Made by a program: the position numbers and the translations under genes
Shown: positions 1 to 10,472 of the stretch, piece by piece
Layout: every line of letters starts with the position of its first letter
Position numbering within the stretch: position 1 is the stretch's first letter
Source: Triangularia verruculosa
Lineage: Eukaryota; Ascomycota; Sordariomycetes; Sordariales; Podosporaceae
Assembly: GCA_033296885.1 (NCBI GenBank)
Contig: MU864012.1
Location: 1-64,000 of the forward strand
Length of the DNA stretch: 64,000 nt
Direction: 5' to 3'
The notes under the pieces: model-generated
What the model was told of the DNA's origin: nothing
Database searches by the model: none
What the model saw: only the letters and a program-made list of their open reading frames with translations

Positions 1-500
1 CTTATTTCCATCACTTGTATCTGGAGTGTCTCGGCCTCCTCCCATCGGCCCTGGTCCCGGTATGTTGATGCCAGGTTGGCCATGCTGCTGAGTGTATCGG
101 GATGCTCGTCTCCTAGCACCTTCTTACACATTTCCATCACTTGTACCTGGAGTATCTCGGCCTCCTTCCATCGGCTCTGGTCCCGGTATGTTGATGCCAG
201 GTTGGCCATGCTGCTGAGTGTATCGAGATGCTCGTCTCCTAGCACCTTCTTACACATTTCCATCACTTGTACCTGGAGTGTCTCGGCCTCCTTCCATCGG
301 CTCTGGTCCCGGTATGTTGATGCCAGGTTGGCCATGCTGCTGAGTGTATCGAGATGCTCGTCTCCTAGCACCTTTTTCCTTATTTCCATCACTTGTATCT
401 GGAGTGTCTCGGCCTCCTCCCATCGGCCCTGGTCCCGGTATGTTGATGCCAGGTCGGCCATATTAGTCAGCGTGTCGGAATGCTCGTCGCCCAATGCCTT
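1..500 (-). repeat. 126-bp tandem repeats encoding near-identical TPR units
   Basis: Four copies of a 126-bp unit are visible, starting near 5, 131, 257 and 383, and the array continues off the left edge. Each unit encodes one 42-residue TPR (consensus core ANLASTYRDQ...W.EAE.LQ.QVME...KVLGDEH). Units 2 and 3 differ by only a few bases, while the unit nearest the N-terminus (383-500) has diverged more. Confidence 0.9.
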
Positions 501-2585
501 ATTCATCTCCATATCGACCATGCCGTCAACTTTATCTTTTGCATTCTGGGAGCTGGCATCTTCATCAGAGTCGTCGTGGTGGTTGTCGCTGTTCATGCCA
601 TTGGCGTCTGCGATCCAATGATATATCCCTTTCTCTCCATCCTCGTCCCCTCGTTGCACCAGCAGCTTCTTAAAGTCATCCGCCGTTTGCGTGTGATCTC
701 TTTTTAGGGCTCGATCAGCGTCTTCGAATGTTAAGGAGACGCCACCATCGTCAACATTGTCTCGGGAATCCTCTGGTCTGCTCGTATCCGACGAATCCGC
801 GGCCGCTGATTCTGCAGCCTTCCGCGATGCGTATGACCCTCCTCTCTCGTTCTCATCTTCGGGATGAGTCATAGGCAATGCAAAGAGGGCGATTTCTTCC
901 ATATGTGCTGCAAGATGTGCCAATAACTCCGACAGCAAAAGTTCTCTTCCGCATATCACACATGCATCCTCCACAGCCTCGCTGGCTTGGTGATTGCACA
1001 GGTCCAAAACGATTGAGAGCTGGTGTAGCGACAAGGCATCTTGGTAGTGTTTCTTGATATGCTCCTGCATGCTGGGCCGGTCGGGACAATCGGTGTTGCA
1101 CTGGCGGCAGAGATACCGTCGGCGATGGACCTGGAGTTCATGGTACATCCAGTCATTGCGGCTCACGTATAGCTTCGAGGCGCTTGAGCAGTGCTCAAAC
1201 GAACAGACATAGGGCCGAAGGTCTCGGAAAACATGCCGCCTGACAACAATTGGCGTTAGTCTAACCAGGACAAGTTGAAGTGGAGAGGGGGGAACTCGCT
1301 TCCACGACTGCCTGTTTCTCATGACGTTTGTATCAAGCATCGTCCCGCAGTAAGGGCACGTAAATGAGACACTGTCTTCGGTCACTTTGGGGGGGTTAGG
1401 CACGGAGGTGGATTTTCTTTGGCCTGCCTCCGTCGGAGTGTAGACTGTGCGGGGCCTAGCGCTAGTTTTTGTCTCGTGTAGTTCAGAGATGGCGACCGTA
1501 GAGAAACTCTGTTTCGAGAATCCTGACACAGTGACCGCCTGTGTAGGCCGGAGGTCGGCGACTGGCGGTTTAGCCGTATTCTTGGTTTCGACGACACCCT
1601 CTCCTAGAATGAAAGGGGCTGTTTTTAAGATGTGTGCTACCGGGTCGGCAGCCTTTGCTTGATCCTTTCTCGGATCATAAGGGTGCCCGGTCCAGTACTC
1701 GATCTGCTCTCTCCGCCTTATATTCGCTTCTGAAAGGCGCTGGCAGAGCCAAAGGATATTCTCGCAGTCTTCAACCATTTCCGCACTTTTTCTCTGGCCC
1801 GCCACGACTTCCTCAGCGGAAGCCTCATCCTCTTCCAGATCCGCCTCCCTCGGAGCTTCTTTCTCCAGGTCCATCTCTCGCGCGCATTTCGTCTTGCCCC
1901 GCCATTGGCGGACTTTCTCAATGACGTGTCTGTGATCGTAGGTGCTGAAGGCCCGTTTTAGCATTATGTTCTCGGTTTCTTGTGACTTCTTGTCGGCTTT
2001 TTTGACGGAGCGGATATACTTGCTTGACATGGTTGGTCGGCGGAGTAGAGCTGATATATCGTAGAGTGATCGTATTTGCGTCGATATGAGCCGGATATAG
2101 AAGACTATCTTTGGTATAGTACGGTGCTCGCGCTCGCAGCTGCTCTCGTCCTCTGAATCTGACTCGTCGCTGACGCTGCTGATGGAGTCCTGGTCTGAGG
2201 CCCTGCACTCATCGAATTTTCTGTGCGCAATTGGGATTGCTATTATCGTATGACCTTGTCAGCGGAGCCGTCCTCTAGGGCAGACTCGCGGACGGGGGGT
2301 TAGGGGTGGGATACTTATATCCAACAATGCTTTAAGCCGTAGTAGTATGCCGAGAACCATATCCCTAAGTTCGTTGTCGTATCGGAGCGTATCGTCCAAG
2401 GACCCTCGAGCGCGAGTCGGAAGATCTGCCTTTGTCTGGTCTCCCCATATCTTTAATCGGCCAAATTGTTCTAGGAGCGACTCAATATTGACCTGCCCCA
2501 GTCGGGTCGGTCGGCTGTCGCCTACGCTCAGGGCTATGAGGAAAGTGCCGAAGGAATCGATGTATTCCGCGAAGGACCTGAACAC
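1..2585 (-). CDS. AcuF-like C2H2 zinc-finger protein with kinesin-light-chain-type TPR repeats, partial
   Basis: The minus-strand frame is open from the left edge to 2585 apart from one TGA (2259-2261). A 75-bp intron at 2240-2314 (donor gtatcc, acceptor aatag, branch CTGAC) removes that stop and keeps phase. N-terminal part: an alpha-helical domain (FGRLKIWG, ASLD-like region, LLRLKALLD) typical of fungal AcuF-like proteins. Next comes a charged linker, then Cys/His fingers (CPYCG at about 1345-1360, CSFEHC...H, CRQCNTDC...H, CVICGREL...HLAAH), an acidic stretch, and 42-residue TPR units of the ANLASTYRDQ type from about 500 down to the edge. The gene is cut by the window boundary, so repeat number and C-terminus are unknown. 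The start is unresolved: position 2585 is GTG and no in-frame ATG lies just upstream, so a further 5' exon is likely. Proteins of this build are thought to be regulatory or allorecognition-related; that role is inference. Confidence 0.75.
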
Positions 2586-2902
2586 CGTGGCACCGCTAGT
2601 CGCGGAGGATAGAGTTTTCGATATTGCAGGATAACGTAAAAGGTAAGCGATGACTATAAGCCGAGGAAGCGAATGCAGAGAGCATGCACCTGTTGACTGT
2701 TGAATGGAGCGAAGTAGGCGTCGATTTGGGTCTGGTCGGGAGGAATTCCGCTCAGATATAGCTGGAGAGAGGGGTTATCGGGCTAAAGCTATTGCTGCCT
2801 AACACGTGCAACTAATTCCCCTCATTTTGTGCATTAATCCGACTTCGGTCCCGAGTCAACCTGCTCACACCAGGGCCGAACTTAAGACTGCCTGAACTGC
2901 CT
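2586..2902. other. Divergent intergenic region between the AcuF-like gene and the DUF7580 relic
   Basis: This is the shared upstream region of two divergently oriented genes. The minus-strand frame of the AcuF-like gene stays open past 2585 without an ATG, so part of this stretch may be its 5' exon. No other gene is recognisable. Confidence 0.4.
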
Positions 2903-4938
2903 ACGAGTTTAGAAGTCATAGCGGAACTTGCGGGTCTACTACTTAGAGGCATCCCGATTGCCATATGGGCCCTTGAGAAATATGCTGAGCCATTTGACAC
3001 CTTTCACCACGACCTGCTCACAATCCAGACACTTCAGGCCGACCTGACGACGCAACGAAAACGACTGGAGCTCACATACGAGCGCATAGGACTGGACGAA
3101 CTATCGCAAGGGGAGCTGGAGGAGCGCGTCAAGGCAAGCTTCCCTGACGTCGCGACGGATCTTCTCTTCACATTTGGACGCATAGCCGAAATCGTCTCGG
3201 AACTGCTCAAGGATCTAAACGTGGACATACAAGAGAAGGTGTGCTAATATCTCTTTGTTATACAACTTATTACTAGCCCGAATTATCTACGGTCTACCGG
3301 ACTCGCTCAGGGAAAAACGCTGACAAACCCATAACTATTGTGCCGTAGAAGCCACTGTGGACTGACGAGCCTCCCGAGAGAGCCCTGTAGGAATGGTGTA
3401 GGGTTAAGCGCAGCTTCAAGGCAAAACAGCGCAAGAAGTTGATTAACGAACTAAGGAAATCCAACGATAACCTCGAAGTTTTGTACAAGGGAGCACCAGA
3501 TATCCCGGCAAGCAGCGACGGACGCGTAGTTCAGGAGCTAATCCGACGCTTCGACCATAAGCGATGTAACATGATTCGGGAGCGAATGAAGTCATTCTAT
3601 CGAGCTCTCAGCTCCGGTATGAACTGCACATGCTCATCACCCCACGAGGTCACAGTCAGTCTCGACTGGGCAGCCCACGAGGCAGAGTCAAGGGCTGTAC
3701 AGATTGCCATTTCCTACGCTATCCAGTCACCACAAAGTCGCCAATCTAGCGCCTGGCGGAAACTTCAGGTACGATAGGAAAAGGTCCGAATCGAGGAGTG
3801 TCAGACTTAGCCTAAAATATTGGCCGTGACCACCTCGATCCCGGCGCCTCTGCTGGTGCCATTGGCAATGGCGAAGGCACCGTTATCGCCTCCATCTATG
3901 GTTTCGAGGGCCTGGGTTCAGTCGAAGGCCTCGAAACTCGGTCGCTTTTTTAAGGCACCCTCGCCTGCTCACACACGCCCTGCAACCCCACTTCCACCGC
4001 AAAGTATGCGCAAAATGGAGACATCTGCCTCTTTTCAGATTCTCTGTGCTAATATGGTGACTATAGAACCCACAATTTATCCCATGCAGAGCGAAGGATC
4101 GCCTATGGCTCGAATACATGGTGTTTGCTCCCGAGTTAGTCACCAGCAGCGCCTTCACACATGGACTCTGTCTGGATACGTCTGTGATCCTCATAGCATA
4201 GGCGACCACGAGCAACGATTCGTTCTCAGTTACGCTGAAAACCTACTAGGCGCGGCTCGGCCGCTACCGCTCGAGTCCTTGATTGCAAGCCCGCTGGCAA
4301 GGGAAAGGCCCTTCTCAGCCCTTTCGGTGAAATATCGGTATGGGATCGCCGCTGCGCTATGCTGGTCAGCCCTCCACCTCACTGGGAGCCCCTGGCTTGG
4401 CGAGGGGTGGAATACATGGCATGCAAAGGTTCTCTCTGAGGGGGTGGAATATGGACGTGGTATGTTATCCCGTTACCTATATGTCTCCTGCATGCTGCCT
4501 TCTCTAAGCCAGCCGATACTCGCAGTATAACTGGTGCCTCTGGAGGACAACCCTGCAGCTTAAACCCGTCCTACAGATCTGATGCGGAACCTGGTGTTTG
4601 ACCTTGGCATTCTTTTGATCGAGCTTTGCCTGAAAATACCACTTGCGAGTCTCAGGATGGCACATAAAGACGCACGTTTAGCGAGTCCTACCACCGTACC
4701 AGAAGATGTAAGCTACACCAAGAGGGTGGATGAACTGGTGGAAGAAGTCCGGGGCGAGATAGGTGACTCCTACGGCGACGCCGTTGAGAGATGTGTCAAG
4801 TTTGTTTTCCAGGGCTCAGAGAGTAAGAGGCGGTTCGAAGTCCCCGAGTTCCGCCGCATCTTCTACGAGACCGTGGTGGCTCCGGTTCAGGCAACCTACC
4901 AGATGATGCCAGAGACAGCTTCTTACCTTCCGGAATGA
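2903..4938 (+). pseudogene. DUF7580-domain protein, decayed copy
   Basis: One frame gives convincing similarity to fungal DUF7580 proteins. Order: N-terminal helix (SLEVIAELAG, IPIAIWALEKYAEPF); KPLWTDEPPE and EWCRVKRSFK around an intron at 3239-3348 (110 bp, phase 0); YRALSSG..CTCSSPHEV; YGIAAALCWSALHL..SPWL near 4340-4400; and the C-terminal kinase-like block LGILLIELCLK...YGDAVERCVKF..EFRRIFYETVVAPV ending at TGA 4936-4938. The expected start codon is ACG (2903-2905). In-frame stops occur at 3388 (TAG), 3775 (TAG), 3808 (TAG), 4528 (TAA) and 4561 (TAA). Some of the later ones could sit in unrecognised introns (gtatgt at 4461 is a good donor), but 3388 lies inside conserved sequence. All five are reachable from CAG/CAA by C-to-T. 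The family is fungus-specific and of unknown biochemical function. Confidence 0.75.
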
Positions 4939-5902
4939 GGCGAGCCCGCAGGAACAGTTGTCCAGGACGGCGATCGGCGATACTGTTTTCTGTAATACGT
5001 GTGTAGGAGAGATAGATGTGAGGATCGGGGCAAGGACGCGGCAGCACCACACCCGGCGCACCGCATCAACTTGCAAATAGAGGCTGTACGACTTTGTTAG
5101 TCGAGGGGAAGAGTAAACGGTAAAAGGTTGTTATATAGTCGTTAAATATGGACCTTTAGTTAACTACGGCTTACGTCAGACACGCTGGTCGAGGAAAGAT
5201 ATAACCCATTTGTCTGGATCTCTAGTAACGTATTTGTCATAACCCTTACGTGGGACCGGAATGGACATAACCAATCAGATTGGCTGAGAAGGCAACCAAT
5301 AAGGCCATCTCGGGTAAGTAACGCGTTATCACCAGGGCGGGATTCTCTGCAGCTGCTTATGCCCGTAGCTGGATGGAGGAGATTGTAAAGGCTGCGTGAG
5401 AAATTCAGAAGGAAGCAAAACTAGTTAAGTCGTTTTATCGATCAAGCGGAGAAGCTTTATAACAATACCTTTAATCAAAAAGCAAAAGCTTTTAACACTA
5501 GTAAACTATTTCAGCAATCGTATTCGCAATAATAGTCACATGGATTACATCTGGAGTTCGGTATCGAGATTAGCATGCCAGTTAAAGGTATATATAATAT
5601 TCACAGTACAGTTAATCTATCACTAATACAGTCAAGGTCTATTGCAATTTATCTAACTCATAATCCAACGACACAAATGTTACACGGAACTCAGAATCCT
5701 CCACTTGGATGGGAGTCAAACTTTGGTCTTTGAAGCTCCCAAATGGATTGCTGGATAGTACGATATACAGTAATTCCTCAAACACAAGAGGGGAATTGTT
5801 AATATACTCCCGCATTGGCATTATTACCAACCCTGCCTTCTACTAGAGATCCTTAAAGAACTACCATATATTGGCCTTATACTTATTGCCTAAGTCAAAA
5901 CG

Positions 5903-6075
5903 TAGAAGCTGTTTCTAGCTCCAGCAAAGGCAGACCATCGCTACCTACACAGGCAAAATAAAAGAAGCCGTTTCTGGCTTTAGCAGAAGTTAGGATTTCA
6001 TATCATAATCCTAGCGCTGCCTTAAGCTAAATGATTTACATATAGAAGCTGTTTCTAACTCTACAAAGGCAGAAG
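5903..6075. repeat. Three imperfect copies of a ~30-bp motif
   Basis: The motif agaagctgtttctagctc followed by an agcaaaggcaga-like tail occurs at about 5906, 5963 and 6046, with unequal spacing (about 57 and 83 bp). The middle copy keeps C/G where the outer ones have T/A (agaagccgtttctggctt), as expected if the outer ones were mutated by RIP. Confidence 0.55.
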
Positions 6076-6915
6076 ATCCTTGTCATAATACCTATCAAAC
6101 CGAATAACTGCACTCCAGAAATAGCTCTTAGAGCCAAACAGACCCACCAGAAAGGTAGCATTCGATATATCAGTTAACGGCTCCGTCAGGCGGGTATGAC
6201 TAGCGTGAAAATACGATCTTCCATCCTCGATCAAGTTAGGAACAATCCAGATTTTCGGTAATCCCGGATACAGGAACGATATTTAGAGGGAGACGACTTA
6301 CCTAATTTGGATAAATTCAGATATTTTAGTATAAAAGGAAGAATAGTTTCTCTAAAAAGCGATCCTTTCTTCAGATTACACCGAAGGAGTAGAGTTTATC
6401 GACGGGGTATTATCGAGACGAAATAGTTCAGCTAGTTCTTCGAGTAATATATAGTTCTAAGACGCGAGGTCGATAAGCCAATTAATCTCGTCCATAGCAT
6501 TATCGTAAGACAATATAGGCTCCATTACACTATCAAAGATAACTTAGGTAGGTTAAAATAAGGGAGCGGATGTATTTATGCCAATCGTTTAGGTAAAATA
6601 AGGATTATAGTCTCTATAAAATTATAACACTTTATTTCGGGGTTATTACTAAGTGGAGAAGACAACGGAGGAATAATCGAAGAGTTAACTTATAACGAAC
6701 CCCGATCTAGAACCTCTGAAAAGGATACTCAGTTAAAGGTGCTTCTAGACAATTAGTTCGGTGCAGCTAAACAGTACACAACAATGGCTTGTCTCAATCA
6801 CAATAGTCTAATACCAACGAATGTGACTTATATTGCATACTACGGAACTATCTACAAGCTATCTAGTTCCTCCGTATATATAGACCTAATACCAAGACCT
6901 GGATCATTCTGTTTC

Positions 6916-6970
6916 TTCGAGGATCATAACTAACTCTCGAGGATCATAACTAACTCCCGAGGATCATTTA
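6916..6970. repeat. Short tandem repeat, ~20-bp unit, three copies
   Basis: The unit cgaggatcataactaactc is present twice in direct succession and a third, diverged copy (cgaggatcatttataatccc) follows. It lies in the AT-rich island, in no gene. Confidence 0.7.
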
Positions 6971-9240
6971 TAATCCCTTCACGTCCTAGATAATCCACTT
7001 CCCATTGGTCTGTTCTCCTCTCTTCTTAATTAGTTACTTAGTCTCCACTTTCCCAATTAGTTATTCCCTTTTCGGGTTCCCACATCATATTCGTGACATG
7101 ACTATAGTACTAATAACGGTAATAGCAGGATAATTTGCTCCTAGTAATAAAGATAAAAGTACGACGGTAAAAAAGTAGACGTCGAAACTTTTGAAAGTGC
7201 AGTAATAAGAAAAAAGGTCAAAAGTGGCGGTGAACTGTCGGTAGGACGTAATAAAATAGAGAGAGAAGGGGAGAGAAGGGGAAAGACGAGGATAAAAGAG
7301 GGCAGATAGTTTCTTATACCCGTTATTACGCTGGTCAGTCCCTCTCGCTCTCTACCCAAAAGCCTAGCCCTAGGTAGCAAACAGTAAAATAGAAAAGCTA
7401 GCAGACGGTCCCAGAACTTCAAGCTATAATATAACTACCTTATAACTAATAGTAATATCTAAGGGGTAATTCGGTAGCAGTCCTTCCTCCCTATACCATT
7501 TCCTACTAAGAGCGCGTACTAATATACCGATGGACGGATCGTCTGGAAAAAAAGATATAATATACTACGAAATATGTATAATAGTAGTATATTTAGCGAT
7601 ATATTTATAACCTAGCACTAAACGTCTAACGGGATAAGGCCGTAACGTTAACCTATTTCGACACATAAATACGTTAAGGAAGTATCCGCTAAAACCTTAG
7701 CCTATAATACTCTCTTAGGTATATGATAATATTTTTATTTTAATATAGCGGAAAACCTAAACATAATAGTTAGGTTTATAACTGAAATAAGTATAAAAAT
7801 AGATATCCCTCTCCCCCTCTTTAACCAAAGTATACCTAACTTTCTATCTCCTAAGAAATCTTAGATCCAGAAAAATATATATTAACTAACTTTATAACTT
7901 ATCCCTAAATATATACTTAAATCGTTAATTATAAGCCCAGCATTATAAAGTAATCGACCTTACTAAAGAAGTTAATTATTAACTATCGGTTAACTAAATA
8001 CTATATAAAACTAATATCGACTTTACGGACGATATAGTTTATAATTATTATATCTATTTAGCCATTATCTAAAATAACACCTAAATTAGTAAGATTATAA
8101 TATACATTTCTTACGGATATCTTATTTATTACGCTTATTATTTTCTACCCTATACTTCTCGTCAAAGTAAAGTATATAATCCGATACCACTATATCTTTA
8201 TATAATAGACTACTCTATCTACTTTAATAGATACGTAATTAGAAATCAGATATTTATATCGAAATATAATATATAATAAAGTAAATATTAAACGGATATA
8301 TAACTTTACTAATACTTTAAGGTTATATACTATATAGTTCTTATCTTAGCAGTTAGGAGAGAATAAAGTATAACCGATACCCATTATATAAAGTACGTAC
8401 GAAAAAATAGGAATTTCTTATAGTTAACTTCTTTTACCGGAGCAGTATATAGAAAATTTATTATAAATTAAGCCAAACATATAATTTATATTTAAAATAG
8501 GTAATTAAAACTATTCTACATTAACCCAAAACAAAACTTCAAGCTATCCAATTTAATCCCAACATAAGTAAGACTTTATATTAAGGATAGCGGTACCTAG
8601 ATACTATAGTAAACAGATAGAATTTAGACTCTATCTTCTAGATATTAACCTACGGTCCTATTCCTAGACGGTAACTAAGACTTTTTTCTTCCAAAAGTTA
8701 TAGCTTTAATAAGAAATTCTGCCATCTCGCAAAGCCCTACACAGCCTGGTATTAATTTCATTAGCATAATCCTTTAGCATACGCTACTCATATTTCTTCT
8801 TTATTATACAAGACAGCTCCCATAATAATTTAACTACAGTAACTAAGCCTGCAAGAGCGGCAGTTAATACTAAGGAACTAGGAAAGTATAATGCCATAAG
8901 TACTAATTTATTAATTGAATGTGATAAAGAAGCTTAGGTATATAAACATGAAACGGAACTGTAATTAAGACAAGCAGTATATTGTTTTATATAACGATTC
9001 AAGTAAGCCTTTACCTTTATTTGCAAATTAGATATTCGAACTTCAGCTAGTTAATTTGGACATTTCGAAATCGAACATACTTTTTCCACGCTGAAATTAA
9101 CAGGGGGGTAGGGTGGCAGAGGCAGTGCTGCTCCTAGCTACACACCCCACCCAAGTCCGAAAGCGGCAATGTATTTCCCTCGACCAGGAAGAACAGCTTA
9201 AACGGTAAAGAACTCCCTGCCTCGTACCTTTATTAACCCT

Positions 9241-9304
9241 CTGTGCGTTGCATTCGAAACGTCGTGTGGCACGAGCGTTTTTTGCCAAGAGATCTGATCC
9301 AATC
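9241..9304 (+). repeat. Left terminal inverted repeat
   Basis: This is a 64-bp arm, perfectly complementary to 13121-13184. The match ends abruptly on both sides (ccaatcCAAACC here, ccaatcTTTCAC on the other arm read inwards). Confidence 0.9.
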
Positions 9305-9431
9305 CAAACCACCACTGTTTTTGTATGGCGCGTAAGATACTACCAAATCCACCATCAACAACGCAAGACTGGAACCGTGTTGCCGTCAGGACCCAAAGCC
9401 GTGATACCTTTCGTGGTGTTTAGTTTTTACG

Positions 9432-10472
9432 ATGCCTGCCCATATCAAAACACAGGAAAAAGGCCGCCTTTTATTACTTTTGACCGGCAACGCAAGCAAC
9501 GAAGAGATCAGGGCCACCTTGGGTCTGAGTATCCGTCAGATCCAACGATACCGTAAAACCTACCAAATCACAGGCAGTCCTTTTACGACCTCACGAACTA
9601 CTTCGAACGCGCAGATCTTTACACCGTACTTAGTGGAGGTTAGTCACTTTGTCGTTTTCTCCCTGGGTAATACTGACGCGTTATACGAGCCACAGAAAAC
9701 CTGTCAATTACTCGCCGAGAAACCCAGCTTCTACCTCGACGAACTACAATGGTTCCTGGTCCTCGAGTATCACGTGTATGTATCGAGATCTACGATTTCG
9801 CGTGGGCTTTCGAGAGCCAATTGGTCCAACAAAATAATAGCATACAGGGCAGCGCAAACCAACGAGACCCTCCGGTTTAACTGGGTCAGGAAAATATCAC
9901 GGTTTACAATGGAGATATTCGTTTTCTATAATAAATCAGGGACTAACCGGCGTAACGGTTTACGCTATACTAACTAGGCACCCTTTAATATACAGCTTTA
10001 AATAGAAAGTACTCTCATACATAGTAAACGATTCTATATACTCCCTACTATCAATACTAAGGGGATCATAAACTTCCTAATATACTAAAGGCAGTCAAAT
10101 AATAATAAATTTATCGATTAGTTAGATAAACACCTATTACTAAAGATAAATAGATTCTTTAATCGCAATAATATTCTAGTAATAAATAACGTATCTTAAT
10201 ACTACGACCTTTATATAAAGGACCTTTATTTATAAAGGGGAATCTTACTATAGTATTTACTACTATACTCTCTAGATTTTAATTCTATTAAGACTTTCTT
10301 TAATAACTTAAAGGCCTATATAAGAAGGTATTACTTTACGGAGGGGGATAATAATTTTATACTTAATAAATTCGAGAATTTCTTACGGAGGGGAGTAACC
10401 GAGGTTAAGAGTAAAGCTATTATAATTTACGGATATTATAGGAAAATAAGGTTAGAATTTAATAACGGCTAA
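9432..10472 (+). pseudogene. Tc1/mariner-superfamily (DDE_3-type) transposase, inactivated
   Basis: An ATG at 9432 opens 181 codons with an N-terminal helix-turn-helix (ASNEEIRATLGLSIRQIQRY), then AEKPSFYLDELQWFL, VSRSTISRGLSRANWS and RAAQTNETLRFNWV, the usual order of fungal Tc1/mariner transposases. The frame meets TAG at 9975. The same frame then continues, AT-rich and with several stops, through ILPTI, LVINNVS, LYSLDFNSIKTFFNNLKAYIRR and FENFLRRGVTEVKSKA to 10472, matching the rest of the catalytic domain. All three catalytic acids are gone: Asp to Asn at 9930-9932, Asp to Asn at 10185-10187, Glu to Lys at 10290-10292, each a G-to-A change. The first 540 bases have nearly genic composition while the remainder is strongly AT-biased. 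Confidence 0.85.

Larger units (their letters stand above)
4939..9240. other. AT-rich RIP-like island, left part
   Basis: From about 5.1 kb the sequence becomes AT-rich and TpA-rich, with dense stops in all frames and no recoverable gene. This is what RIP leaves in fungal repeats. Short ORFs here (for example minus strand 5639-5830) match nothing I recognise. The family of the original repeats cannot be told by eye. The last 140 bases (9100-9240) return to near-genic composition, but I cannot assign them. Confidence 0.7.

Noticed and set aside
76..621. A 181-codon plus-strand frame over the left-edge repeats
   Set aside because: It is the antisense shadow of the minus-strand TPR repeats; the minus frame gives the known TPR consensus.
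3883..4215. A 110-codon minus-strand frame over the DUF7580 relic
   Set aside because: Shadow of the plus-strand pseudogene.
7141..7422. A 93-codon frame in the AT-rich island
   Set aside because: Hydrophobic, low-complexity product expected from AT-biased DNA; no support.
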